The position numbers were made by a program, and so were the translations under genes. 64,000 nt of DNA from Muscardinus avellanarius. Taxonomy: Eukaryota; Chordata; Mammalia; Rodentia; Gliridae. The stretch covers positions 25,598,616 to 25,662,615 of the forward strand of contig OY726571.1 in the NCBI GenBank assembly GCA_963383645.1. Direction: 5' to 3'. Below the pieces are notes generated by a model. The model ran no database searches. It was not told the origin of the DNA and saw only the letters and a program-made list of their open reading frames with translations. This document shows, piece after piece, positions 54,030 through 64,000 of this stretch; position 1 is the stretch's first letter, and each line of letters begins with the position of its first letter.

Positions 54030-54939
54030 TAAGTGGAAAGAGATAGATCCTCAAAGAAACACAGGGTGCTAGGTGAATGAAACAAGGGGATGCTTGATAA
54101 ATTGGCAGCCTCTTTAAGCAACTTTCGTTAACCTTCAGGTTGGAGATTGAAATTATGTGCCCTACAGTAGTTTCTTATTATTCTTATGTAATAGTCTTGG
54201 CTCCTTGTTGCAAGAAATGTGGGCAAGTCTCACACCTGCCTCTCCACAAATGAACGAAACCACACCTTAAATATTTCCCAGACTTGCATCACCCCGGGAG
54301 GGCCTCCCACAATCCTGGGTCCTCAGCACTCCTATACAGTGAGGCCGTCAGAATAGCGTCCAGGGCCTTGGCAGACCACCATGTAAGCAAAGTCCTAAAT
54401 ATTTTTAACAGGGCCTGAGGCTGACAGAAGTCAAGCTTCATATATTAAGGGAGTATTTAAAATGCAGCTATTTCCAATAATTTATTATGCACAAGCTCAT
54501 AAACACATTACACTTGTCACTGAACATATACCTGTAGCAGGCCTTCTAGAGGGAAATAAATTAACACTTACCTAATGAGAAGGCTCATGTTGTTTTGTGA
54601 GTGTCAAGCATGCCCAGGTCCCAGTGTGAAATGGAGTCAACTGCTGGCAATCTCTTCTACTGGGAATGCTTCCTGACAACTGGCCACATAGGGTATGAGG
54701 GCTACAGCTGGGAACCACTGCTCTTGGGGAAAGATCAATGGTCCCTATGGCCTTACTCAGACCAAGCATTAGATTGTTTCTGAAAAGCCTAGGATTTATT
54801 TTTAGTCTTTTAACTTATTTATTACTTATTTTAAAGTTTTTTTTTTATCCTGGAATTTTTCATAGTTACCAGCACAAGTCTCCAGGGAGAATTGAAGTGA
54901 ATGTCCAGGGCTCGTGTTGAAAGAAGCAATCCATCATCA

Positions 54940-54972
<33 letters not shown>

Positions 54973-55050
54973 AATCAGAGTGTAAATTTGCTGGCAGAAA
55001 ATCACCACAGTGATGCACTATTTGATTGTGGATGTCTTAAGTAGGACCAT
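54030..55050. other. Unique-looking DNA
   Basis: Only a poly-A run at about 54941-54970 stands out, without an identifiable retrocopy in front of it. Confidence 0.4.
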
Positions 55051-55055
55051 CAGCC

Positions 55056-55216
55056 AAGCGGGGCATGGTGGCACACACCTGTAATCTCAGTACTTGGGAG
55101 ACAGTGGGATCACAGGCCAGTCTCAGCAAATTAGCAAGGACATCTGCAATTTAGTTTTAAAATAAAAAATCATAAACTAGGGCTGAGGTAGAATTTCCCT
55201 GAGTGCAATCCCCTGT

Positions 55217-55260
<44 letters not shown>
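55056..55260 (+). mobile_element. B1-dID SINE, internally deleted, (CA)n tail
   Basis: AGCGGGGCATGGTGGCACAC through GTGCAATCCCCTGTAAAAC, then (CA)n at 55219-55260. Confidence 0.82.
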
Positions 55261-55261
<1 letters not shown>

Positions 55262-55265
55262 CAAA

Positions 55266-55670
55266 ATTGTGTCATTTTCAGGAAAATGGATGGAACTAGA
55301 GAAGATTATGCAAAGTGAGATCAGCCAGTCTCAGAAAGTCAAGGTTGTATTTTATTCTTTCATATGTGGAAGCTGGAAAAAAAATAGGGAAGAAAAAGAA
55401 CTTTGTGATAATAAGGAATGAGACCAAAAGACGAGTGGGAAGAGGTGGGGTGGAAGAGGAAGAGGCTGGAGGAAGGAAATGGGCCAAATAATAATATGTC
55501 CACATGTGAAGGGAGCACTAACGACCTCGCGAGCACGGAGGGGGAGGGAGGAGGGAAACACATCAGGCGATGCTGTGTGCAAATGTGAACGGATCACTTT
55601 GACTCTCGCTAAAATGTATAATCATATTGCACCAGTAAAATTCTAAAAAAAAGAAGAAAGAAAGAAAGAA
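55266..55670 (+). mobile_element. L1 3'-end fragment
   Basis: GGAAAATGGATGGAACTAGA + GAAGATTATGCAAAGTGAGA (the conserved 'LENIMLSEISQSQK'-type coding end), GGAAGCTGGAAAAAAAATAG, a purine-rich 3'UTR, and TAATCATATTGCACCAGTAA + AATTC with an A/AG tail. Confidence 0.8.
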
Positions 55671-55849
55671 AGCATGCTCAGTCCTTGAGGCCTGGCTGTT
55701 CTGCAGACGGTCTCGGCACCCACTTCTTACTGGGGTGTCTGTGTGTCTGTCCTCCCGGATGTTGGCTAGCAAGGCTTGTACAGTGACTGTGAGCTCCCCT
55801 GGAAACCTGGCCTAGAAACTAGATAGCTTTTACTCCTTTCTTTTTTGTG

Positions 55850-55902
55850 AGGGTCAGGGGATGGAACCCAGGGCACTCGACCTCCCAGCTACATCCCCTG
55901 CA
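55850..55902 (-). mobile_element. ID half of a SINE, left part
   Basis: GTCAGGGGATGGAACCCAGG + GCACTCGACCTCCCAGCTAC. Its probable other half is at 57766-57907. Confidence 0.7.
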
Positions 55903-55904
55903 TT

Positions 55905-57765
55905 TGTGCATTGTATTTATACATCATAATGGGGTAAAAAACTTGTGTAGACATAAATGCACACATCACCCAGCCAGCCCCCACCCAGTCCCCACCTCAC
56001 TCCCTCCCCTCCCCACCCCTCTATCCCATGCTTGGTTTGGTGGTTGACTTCGATATGAATAAGTACATCATGCTCCTTACACCATTTCCCTCTCCCACCT
56101 CCCATCCCCACAGTTAGGTTGCCTTATTTGCTCCTCTATAGGATCTCTTTTTTCACCTGGAGTTCCTCCTATGATCCCATTCACCCTAGCTTTCACATAT
56201 TAGGGAAAGCATCCGATTCCTTACTTTTTGTGACTGACTAATCTCACTTAGTATAATGTCCTCAAGATCCATCCATTTTCCTGAAAATACCGCAATTGTA
56301 TTTTTTTTATAGCTGAGTAAAATTCCATTGTGTACATATCCCACAGTTTTGTAATCCCTTCATCGGTTGATGGACATCTTGGCTGGTTCCATAGTTTGGC
56401 TATGGTGAATTGTGCAGCTATGAACATAGATACACATGCATTAGTTTGTTAGTTTGGTTTCCTTTTTTGGGGGGGTAGATACTCAGAAGTGGTATTGCTA
56501 GATTGAATGGTAGATTTGTTTCCATTCTTCTGAGGATTCTCCATACTGTTTTCCAAAGTGGTTGCACTAATTTACAATCCCACCAACAATGTTTTAGAGT
56601 TCCCTCTTCTCCACATCCTTGCCAGAATTTGTTATTGTTCATATTTTTGAATGATTGCCATTATAATTGGAGTTAGGTGAAATCTCAGGGTAGTTTTGAT
56701 TTGCATTTCTAATTGCCAATGATGTTGAGCATTTTTTCATGCATTTATTGGCCATTTGAATTTCTTCTTTCGTGAAGTGTCTGTTTAGTTCACTTGCCCA
56801 TTTTTTGATTGGATGATTAGTTTTTTTAGTGTTGAGTTTCTTGAGTTCTCTCTATATTCTAGATATTAGTCTTCTATTTGAGGGGTAGGTGGCAAAAATC
56901 TTCTCTCATTCTGTTGGCTTTTAAAGTTCTTGACAGTTTCCTTTGCTGAACAGAAGCTCTTCAATTTCATGCGATCCCACATATTGATTTGCCTTTTGGT
57001 TTGTTGTGCCTTTGGGGTCTTGTTGAGAAAGTTTTTACCTGTGCCTATGTATTGCAGTGTTGGACCTATGCCCTCTTCGAGGAGCCTTAAGCTCTCTGGT
57101 CTAATTTCCAAGTCTTTGATCCATGTTGAATTGACTCATGTGCAGGGTGAGAAAGTAGGATTAATTTCCAGTTTTCTGCATATGGTTAACCAGTTTTGTC
57201 AACACCATTTGTTGAAAAGGCTATCTTTTTTCTAGTGTATGTTTTTGGCCCCTTTGTCAAAACTCAATTGACTGAAAGTGTGTGGACCTGTTTCTGGGTC
57301 TTCTATTTTGCTCCATTGGTCTATGTATCTTTTTTTGTGCCAGTACCATGATGTTTTTATTACAATGGATTTGTAGTATAGTTTAAAGTCCAGTATTGTG
57401 ATTCCTCCTGCATAGCTTTTGTTGCTGAGAATTACTTTGGCTATTCTGGGCCTTTTGTTATTACAACTAAATTTAAGGACTGATTTTTCTATGTCTGTGA
57501 GGAATGATCTTGGTAGTTTAGTGGGCATTGCATTGAATCTGTAGATCACTTTTGGAAGTATGGCCATTTGTATAATATTTATTCTGCCTATCCATGAACA
57601 TGGAAGATCTTTCCATCTTCTAAGATCTTTGATTTCTTTTTTCAATGTTTTATAATTTTCTTTGTAGAGATCTTCTACCTCCTTGGTTAAGTTTATTCCT
57701 AAATATTTTATTTTTTTGTGGGTGATCTTGAGTGGAAGTGTTTTCTGAATTTCTTTTTCAGTGGG
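55905..57765 (-). mobile_element. 5'-truncated L1 with long ORF2 relic (antisense)
   Basis: 3'UTR, ORF2 C-terminus (56418-56642: QGCGEEGTLKHCWWDCKLVQ) and the upstream domain (57232-57798: [75 protein letters not shown]). Open for about 190 codons in one piece but broken elsewhere. The 5' end falls inside ORF2 downstream of the RT catalytic core. It is a dead copy. Confidence 0.9.
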
Positions 57766-57907
57766 CTTATTATTCTTTATTTTGAAACAGGGTCTCACTG
57801 AGTTGCAGAGGGCCTCACTAAGTAGCTGAGGCTGTCCGCAAACCGCAATCCTCCAGTCTCAGTCTCCGGAATGCTGGGATTACAAGTGTGTGCCACCACG
57901 CCCGGCT
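57766..57907 (-). mobile_element. B1 half of a SINE, right part
   Basis: TTATTATTCTTTATTTTGAA + ACAGGGTCTCACTGAGTTGC through CACCACGCCCGGCT. Together with 55850-55902 it makes one SINE interrupted by the L1. Confidence 0.75.
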
Positions 57908-57909
57908 CC

Positions 57910-58355
57910 TTTCCTCCTCTTTTAACTCAGGTATTATCTACAAAACCTTCCCATTTGTAATCTTTTAGGCAAACCTGCATGCTAAGAAAAGTGATCATAA
58001 TCTTGAAGCTAAGGAATGTATCAAAGTTAGACTTGCCTTACCTGGTAAATTTGATTCGCAGCTACTGATAATCCTGTATTTGTATCCTGTTGTCCCTCTT
58101 CCCCCATCATCCCAAACCCCACTCAGCATCCTTTCCCTGGGGGGGGGGTCTTCCCTGAGTGAGAGCATTCTGATGATGTGAGATGTGTGTCTAAAGCCAT
58201 GGTGAATAGTGGGTTGCTCTGGATTCTAGAGGAACCTGGCAGGCAGAGGGGCACTGTTAGGGACAGGCCTCCTCTGGACTAAGAAGAGAATGTCCTTGGC
58301 ATTCCCAAAGTGGGGATGGGAATTTCAGATCCCTCACTGCCCTCAGAATTGCAGG
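57910..58355. other. Unique-looking DNA
   Basis: Nothing recognisable apart from a G10-type run near 58140. Confidence 0.4.
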
Positions 58356-58359
58356 ACTG

Positions 58360-58536
58360 GCTGGGCATGGTGGAACACACTTGTAATCCCTGCTCTTGGG
58401 AGACGGAGACAGGAGGAGTGCGCAGGTTCGAAGCCAGACTCGCTGGCTTAAGAGACCCTGTTTCCAAATAAAAATATAAAATAGGTCTGGAAGTGTAGCC
58501 CGGAGGTAGAAGGGCTTCCAGGAACCCCAGTACCAC

Positions 58537-58567
<31 letters not shown>
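58360..58567 (+). mobile_element. B1-dID SINE, subfamily B
   Basis: GCTGGGCATGGTGGAACACA through CAGTACCACC and a pure A tail. (C)AGGACTG on both sides is a short duplication. Confidence 0.9.
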
Positions 58568-58569
<2 letters not shown>

Positions 58570-58744
58570 ATGCCAGGACTGACCAACATGACCCGAACTC
58601 AGTGGTTGAATGTGTTGTACCCCTAATAGAACCACGAGGGACCTGGGGTCAATCAGGGTGAGTCCAGCCATCCTGAGGGCACTGAAGAGGAATTTATGAA
58701 CATAAATATTAATCCAGTCAATGAAAACAAAAACCAGAAAACCA

Positions 58745-58855
58745 GAGTAGAGCTGAGGTAGCTCAGTTGTAACTCAGTTGTAGAGTGTTTATTTAGCGTT
58801 TTCAAGGCCCTGAGCTTAATCTTAGAACTGCCAAAAACAAAACAAAACCCCAAAA
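58745..58855 (+). mobile_element. ID-type SINE
   Basis: GCTGAGGTAGCTCAGTTGTA, with the GCTCAGTTGTA segment duplicated inside the element, then GTTTTCAAGGCCCTGAGCTT and a (CAAAA)n tail. Confidence 0.75.
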
Positions 58856-59109
58856 ATCAGTTCAAAAGCCTCTGTTGCTTAGTCCAAGGACTTGCACTCA
58901 GAAATGTAATTCAAGTCACATATGTAATTTTAACTGTTCTAGTAGCCACATCAAAAACAGCAAAAAGAAGCTGAAGTTAATTTTAGTATTATATTTTATT
59001 TAAACCAACGTACCTAGAATTATGGCATTTTAGCATATAATTAATATAAAATTATTTGCAGAATATTTTACATTTTTATACTAAGTCTTCAATGTCTGAG
59101 ATGCATTTT

Positions 59110-59850
59110 ATACTTGTCTTATGCATCTCCATTTAGACCTCAGGAGATATTTGTACAACAGTGTTCATAAAAGCATCATTCACAAGAGCCAAACGAGGGA
59201 AACAGTCCAAAGCCCATTGGCAGATGAATGGTTAAATGAAACATGGTAGGTGCCAGGCGTGATGGCGCACACGCTTGTAATCCCCGAGCTTGGGAGGCGG
59301 AGACAGGAGGATCGCGCAGGTTTGAAGCCAGCTGTGCTGGCTTAAGAGACCTTGTTTCCACATAAAATATTTAAAATAGGTCTGGAAGTGTAGCCCAGAG
59401 GTAGAAGGACTTCCAGGAACCCCAGTACCACCAAAAAGAAAAAAAAAAAAAAAGAAACATGGTATATTATATTGTATGCATAGTATTCTGTCTTAATCAC
59501 ATACTTCAACATGGTTGAATCTTAAAGACATTATGTTAAGTGAAAAAAAAATCTTAACAAAAGGACAAATATTGTATGATACTACTTTTATGACGTACCT
59601 AAAATAGTCAAATTCACAAAGTCAGAAAGTTGAATGAATGGTTGCCAGGGGCTGAGAGAACGAGGAAATGGAGAGTTTTATTTAATGGGTAGAGTTTCGC
59701 ACTGAGAAGGTGAAAGGATTTCAGTTTGGGATTGAGAAGGTGGAAAAGTTTTGGATAATGGTGATGATTGTACAGTGATGTTATTATATTTGAAGCACTA
59801 AGGTACACAATTAAAAATGGTGAAAACGTAGATATTCTATGATTGTACCA
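59110..59850 (+). mobile_element. Old L1 3'-end fragment interrupted by a SINE
   Basis: TTCACAAGAGCCAAACGAGG, AAGCCCATTGGCAGATGAAT + GGTTAAATGAAACATGGTA, then after the SINE ACATTATGTTAAGTGAAAAA, GAATGGTTGCCAGGGGCTGA and AAGGTACACAATTAAAAATG. The classical order of an old mammalian L1 3'UTR. Confidence 0.8.
59249..59453 (+). mobile_element. B1-dID SINE, subfamily B, with 11-bp duplication
   Basis: GAAACATGGTA at 59238-59248 and 59454-59464. B box altered to GGTTTGAAGCC. Confidence 0.94.
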
Positions 59851-60082
59851 CACTCTGTGTGTGTGTGTGTAAGTTCACAGAATCTTGGTCTTACCTTTTT
59901 AGGCATGGTCAGCTGGTCTGTCTTCCCAGGTTCGAGAGAAGTATCTTTTTCTTTACCTCCAAGCCTTCTTCTCAACAGAAAGGAAAATTACCAGCAATAG
60001 GAGACCCTTTGGCACCATCTTAAATTCAGGCCCACTCTCCACTGGTTTAGAGAACATTTATGCATGAACGCCTGACCAGTTA

Positions 60083-60098
60083 AAAATAAAATGTTGGA
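60083..60098 (+). repeat. Left target duplication of ORF1-only element copy 2
   Basis: AAAATAAAATGTTGGA, identical to 62827-62842. Preceded by TTA, so the cut fits TT/AAAA. Confidence 0.92.
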
Positions 60099-60823
60099 AC
60101 AACAAATATCCATTACCACAAAATCAGCGCCTTTCAAAGCCAGAAAACAACATCACCAGAGAAACAAAAAAAAATCACCAGGCTCCAGAGAGAAAGCGGA
60201 CTGAGAACAGAGCCACAGAGGATATCCTCACGCCCGAGGACGCGGCAGATGCGGCAGCAGCGCCATACTGCCGGCGAATTCACGGGACGGCCACAGCAAG
60301 CCGAGGGGAGCCGCTGCGGAACAGCCAGGCGGGATTTCTCGGCGCAGAGGACATCTAAAGCTCCCAGTGTCTGAGCTCAGCACACGCTGCAGGGATTCAG
60401 AGCGGAAATCAAAACCAAGAAAAAAAAAAAAACGCCAGCCCAACAGCCGATGGCGTAGCAGCGGCGCCATATTGCCACCGGCGGCAGCAGCACGGAACTC
60501 ACTACAGCTACATCTGCGTACTCAAGAACAGTGAGTCAAATTGCGGGCCACAGAGGAGAAATCCCAGTACTGTACTCACTGGGACTTGACCCAGTGGGAG
60601 AGGGGCGGTGGCAGTGATATCACACCATAGGAGAACGTGCAACCTGGCACCCTCCATGGTCTAAAGCAGCCTCTATCGACTCTCTGGGTCGGAGACTCTG
60701 TGATAAAACCCAGTAACGGAGTAGTGGGGTCTGAGATACTACTGACTCGAGATCCAGAGCACCTTAAGTGAAGTCATAGTGACCCAAGGGAAGAACCCAG
60801 AGAAGGCACAAACTTCCGAAATC

Positions 60824-61795
60824 ATGGGAAAGAGGAATAATACTGGAGCAATTAATGCTCACAACCCCACAACATCAGAACCCGATAAAACAGAAAATCA
60901 GAGATTTCTAGAAGATCAAATCAGGAAAATAACTGTAGAAATAATAGAGGTGCTTCGAAAAGAACTCAGAGAGAGCCAAAAAGAGATAAAAGATGCAATT
61001 AATGAAGTAAAGGCCTCAATTCAAAGCACAAACAACCGATTAGAACACATGGAGAACAGAATCTTGCTCTTAGAAGATGATCATTCCAAAAATGAACGCA
61101 TAGTTTCTAATCTAGGAAAAAATATCCAACAGCAGGAATCTGATATTGAAGAAATATGGGCCCATTTTAAGAGAGCTAACCTAAGAATAATTGGAATAGA
61201 GGAGGGAAAAGAAAGTGAAACTAAAGGGATCAACAATCTCTTCAAGGAAGTAATAGCAGAAAATTTTCCAGACATAGAGCAAGAGGTCGATACGCAGGTC
61301 CAGGAAACGTATAGAACTCCCTTTAGACAGGATCGGAGAAGAGGATCCCCACGCCACATAATTGTCAAAATGACCAATGTGGAAGCCAAGCAGAGAATCT
61401 TAAAGGCAACAAAAACAAAGGGCCAAGTGACATTCAGAGGCAAACCAATTAGAATCACTCCAGACTTCCCAAACCAAGTTATGAGAGCCAGAAGGGCTTG
61501 GAGTAACATATTCCCAAAAATTTCCTACCCAGCAAAACTTTCTATCAAATTAGATGGAGAAATAAGAAGCTTCCATGACAAACAGAAACTGAAGGAATTT
61601 ATGTCTTCAAAACCAGCACTAGAGAAAATACTCAAAGAGATTAACTACAAAGAAGAAATAGGTAACACATCAGAACTAGAGAAACAAGATTTTCCATCCA
61701 ACAGACAACTAAGATTGGTTATCTGTGGAGATTCATTATTTATGTTAGTCTGTTACCTATCTCTAAAGGGTATTGTTTGCCTTTATTGTTGTTAA
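60824..61795 (+). CDS. L1 ORF1 protein, copy 2, altered C-terminus
   Basis: Start chosen to match copy 1 (MGKRNNTG); an upstream in-frame ATG at 60779 would add 15 residues. Coiled coil, RRM-like and C-terminal domains are all present. Two lesions: a 27-bp in-frame deletion removing nine residues (QTLKENNFQ) between WSNIF and PKISYP, a segment strongly conserved in L1 ORF1p, and a 2-bp shortening near the end that shifts the frame so that the protein reads past the copy-1 stop into the chimeric region (ending LKGIVCLYCC). RNA-chaperone function is doubtful. Confidence 0.85.
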   Translation: MGKRNNTGAINAHNPTTSEPDKTENQRFLEDQIRKITVEIIEVLRKELRESQKEIKDAINEVKASIQSTNNRLEHMENRILLLEDDHSKNERIVSNLGKNIQQQESDIEEIWAHFKRANLRIIGIEEGKESETKGINNLFKEVIAENFPDIEQEVDTQVQETYRTPFRQDRRRGSPRHIIVKMTNVEAKQRILKATKTKGQVTFRGKPIRITPDFPNQVMRARRAWSNIFPKISYPAKLSIKLDGEIRSFHDKQKLKEFMSSKPALEKILKEINYKEEIGNTSELEKQDFPSNRQLRLVICGDSLFMLVCYLSLKGIVCLYCC

Positions 61796-61899
61796 TTTTT
61801 AGGATTTCTAGTTGGAATATTAATATACCTTCAGATATAGCATTTGGAAATATTTTATCCCATTCTATTAGTAACTCTTAACTCTGTTTACATTGTCTT

Positions 61900-62440
61900 T
61901 GGATATACAATATGTTTTTTATTTTTTAGGGAGTTTGTATACTCTTCTGTTGCCTGTGCCATTGAAATCATAACCAAGAAATCACTGCCAATTTCAATGT
62001 TGTGAGGTTTTATGACCCAGATTTTCTCCTAAAAGTTTATAGTCTTAAGATTTATATTTAGGTCTTTTATCTATTTTGAGTTAATACTTGTATATGGGAT
62101 TAGGTAAGGGTCCAATTTTATTCTTTTCCATGTAATTATTATGTTTCAACAATATTTAGTTAAAAGATTATTATTTCCACCACCAAATGTTCGTGGAAAC
62201 CTTGTCAAAAATAGCTTGACAATATAGGGAAGAATTTAGCTCTAGGCTTTTATTTAACTCCAATGGTTTATATATCTGCCTTTAGAATAGTACTACACTG
62301 TTTCAATTATTGTAGCTTAATATGGTTTGAAATCAGAAAATATATATCTTCTAGCTTTGTTCTTTTTCAAGATCGATGTGGGTACCTAGAATCCGTATTC
62401 CATATTAGGATAGATTTTTTTTTCTGAAAAATAAATATAT
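61900..62440 (-). pseudogene. Antisense L1 ORF2 relic of copy 2
   Basis: The same relic as at about 30600-31215 with scattered substitutions (for example TGTATATGGG for TGTATGTGGG). It starts and ends at the same places relative to ORF1 and the 3'UTR. Confidence 0.75.
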
Positions 62441-62826
62441 AAATATATGATAGTTTCACCTAAAAAATAGAAAAAAATAGATTCTCTGGTAAGAAAGAAA
62501 GCAAAAAGAAATATTGAAATGTTATCTTTGTCATCAAAAGCTTGGTATCAGACAAATGAAACTGTTATGAGAGATTATCATTTTTAATTTTGGATAAATT
62601 GCTATAATACTAGATGTCAACTACTAAGCCAAGCATAGGAGGGGGGGATAGGGAGAGAACGGGGTGGGGATCGGGTGGGGGCTGACTGGGCAATGTGTGC
62701 ATGTATGTCTACAAAAGTATGTATCCCACTATGATGTATGAATACAGTGCACCAATTAAAAATAAATATGAAAAAAAATAAATAAATACAATAAAAAAAG
62801 ATGAGGATACAAAAAAATAAATAAAT

Positions 62827-62842
62827 AAAATAAAATGTTGGA
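62827..62842 (+). repeat. Right target duplication of copy 2
   Basis: AAAATAAAATGTTGGA, an exact match to 60083-60098. Confidence 0.92.
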
Positions 62843-63259
62843 GTTGGGTATAGTGCGTACACTCATAATCCCAGTACTTGGGAGGTTGAGACAGGAGGAT
62901 ATCAGGTTTGCGGCCAGCCGTGGCTACTTAGTGAGGCTCTCTGCAACTTAGGACACTCAGTTTTAAAATAAAGAATAAAAAATATACCTAGGTATGCCGG
63001 GCATGGTGGCGCACCCTTGTAATTCCCGCGTGCTTGGGAGGCGGAGACAGGAGGATAGTGCTGGTTCGGAGCCAGCCTCGCTGGCTTAAGAGACCCTGTT
63101 TCCAAACTAAAATATAAAATAGGTCTGGGAGTGTAGCCCAGAGGTAGAAGGGCTTCCAGGAATCCCAGTACCACCAAAAATTAAAAAAAAAAAATAGGCC
63201 TAGGTATAATGTAGCATGCTGCTGGACTCAGTCCCCACTATTGCCAAAAAAAAAAAAAA
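62843..63259 (+). mobile_element. B1-dID SINE split by a younger SINE
   Basis: B1 half GTTGGGTATAGTGCGTACAC ... AAAATAAAGAATAAAAAATA, then after the insert the ID half (ATAATGTAGCATGCTGCTGG ... TCCCCACTATTGCC) with poly-A. The insert carries CCTAGGTAT on both sides. Confidence 0.85.
62996..63190 (+). mobile_element. Nested B1-dID SINE, subfamily B
   Basis: GCCGGGCATGGTGGCGCACC through AATCCCAGTACCACC with an A-rich tail. Lies in the linker of the older SINE. Confidence 0.92.
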
Positions 63260-64000
63260 AGTTGGGGGAGACAGGTTTATAAAGAAAAAGAAAAATCTTA
63301 TGCAACTTGAGGGTGGTTGTGGTCAGATAGAAGTTTCTTTTTTATTTGGTACATAAACTTGTCGTAAGCAAAGCACTCAGAGGGAAAATTCCCAAGCAGC
63401 GGTCCTGGGTTTGGGGTCATTTGTCAAATTAATCATGATCTATTTTCTTGCCTGGAATATGTTACATTCCATCCTAGGAAGTGAATCCAAGTGAACAATT
63501 CCCAACAAACAATTGTTCAGTCTAGAGAAGAGTGAACCTCCAGGTTCTTTATATTATTATTCACTTGAGTTTTCCATGATCTTCCAGGTGGGGAGATGTA
63601 GTTAAATGGAAGACTGAGGATTGGTACATCGTGCAGTGTTCTGAAACCAACACAGTGCGGAGAACAAGATTCTAATCAGATGTGATGCTGGGTTTGGTAT
63701 AAGAGAATCACTTAGGGAGAATGGAAAAAAATAACAAATTAGGCCTGATATATTTGACATAAACTTAAAGAAAAACCAAATGCTTAATTCATTTTTTTCT
63801 AGTACTGCATTTGAAACAAGTGGATTGTCTAATGACAAAATTTTAATATTTGCACATGCAATATTTGATGAAGTAATTAATTTAATACCCTAAGATGAAA
63901 ATGTGTAGTGAACTGTAAAACTGGATATCAATGTAAATACTACACCATATTAAAAATGTAAATTTGTAATTCTGAGATGTTATGCTTATGTCAGGATTCT
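63260..64000. other. Unique-looking DNA to the window end
   Basis: No repeat hallmark or convincing frame was seen. Confidence 0.45.

Larger units (their letters stand above)
60099..62826 (+). mobile_element. Half-L1 (HAL1-like) composite retrotransposon, copy 2
   Basis: The same modules as copy 1 in the same order and with the same junctions: 5'UTR (60099-60823), ORF1 (60824-61795), antisense ORF2 relic, spacer, G-rich 3' end, and an (AAAT)n-like tail. It starts at the base corresponding to 28855 of copy 1, so the first ~53 bp, including the YY1-like site and hairpin, are missing. The 16-bp target duplication is unrelated to that of copy 1, proving independent insertion. It inserted at the 5' edge of a SINE. 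Confidence 0.88.

Noticed and set aside
1..64000. CRISPR array, phage, operon or bacterial defence system
   Set aside because: Base composition, SINEs, L1 and microsatellites are purely mammalian. The regular repeats present are a minisatellite and a VNTR without spacers.

Overview
This is mammalian nuclear DNA, almost certainly from a squirrel-family rodent (Sciuridae: ground squirrel, marmot or a relative). The main evidence is the dominant short interspersed element. It is a 7SL/B1-like head (starting GCCGGGCGTGGTGGC) fused to an ID-type, tRNA-Ala-like tail (TAGCTCAGAGGTAGAATG...CCCCAGTACC), the B1-dID architecture known from squirrels. It occurs about fifty times on both strands, in two visibly different subfamilies. 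The classical subfamily A contains AAATAAAGAATAAAAAATAG. Subfamily B contains GGCTTAAGAGACCCTG and a perfect Pol III B box, GGTTCGAAGCC. Simple ID elements, L1 of several ages, MaLR-type LTR remnants and MIR/L2-like fossils make up most of the rest. I recognise no exon of a host protein-coding gene. The window reads as intergenic or deep-intronic DNA and contains no CRISPR array, operon or bacterial gene.

Layout. 0-28 kb: unique DNA densely seeded with SINEs, many with expanded microsatellite tails, plus ancient L1 fragments at 10.0-11.1 and 16.1-17.1 kb and MaLR/MIR/L2 fossils. 28.8-31.5 kb: a complete retrotransposon with an L1 5'UTR, an intact L1 ORF1, no ORF2, an old L1 ORF2 fragment in antisense, and an L1-type 3' end, flanked by a perfect 18-bp target-site duplication. 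31.6-43 kb: an antisense L1 fragment, unique DNA, a retrocopied tRNA-Met 5' half at 34.66 kb, and SINEs. 43.15-45.41 kb: a 2.26-kb composite insertion on the minus strand with a GC-rich leader, degenerate promoter-like monomers, a VNTR of 22 x 50 bp in alternating A/B monomers, an L1-like G-rich 3' end and an A-rich tail. It is bracketed by a 14-bp duplication and split an older SINE. 45.4-60 kb: unique DNA, nested SINEs (a three-level nest at 52.45-53.22 kb), a MaLR LTR and a 1.9-kb antisense L1 ORF2 fragment. 60.1-62.8 kb: a second copy of the ORF1-only element with the same internal architecture and its own 16-bp duplication. 62.8-64 kb: SINEs and unique DNA.

The most interesting content is two kinds of L1-dependent composite retrotransposon. 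(1) A half-L1 (HAL1-like) family that keeps ORF1 and has replaced ORF2 with an antisense relic. The two copies share the same chimeric junctions but have different target sites, so the chimera itself was mobilised. (2) A VNTR-bearing element whose layout parallels primate SVA. Neither encodes reverse transcriptase, so both would depend on ORF2 protein from autonomous L1. Family names come from pattern recognition only; no database search was possible.
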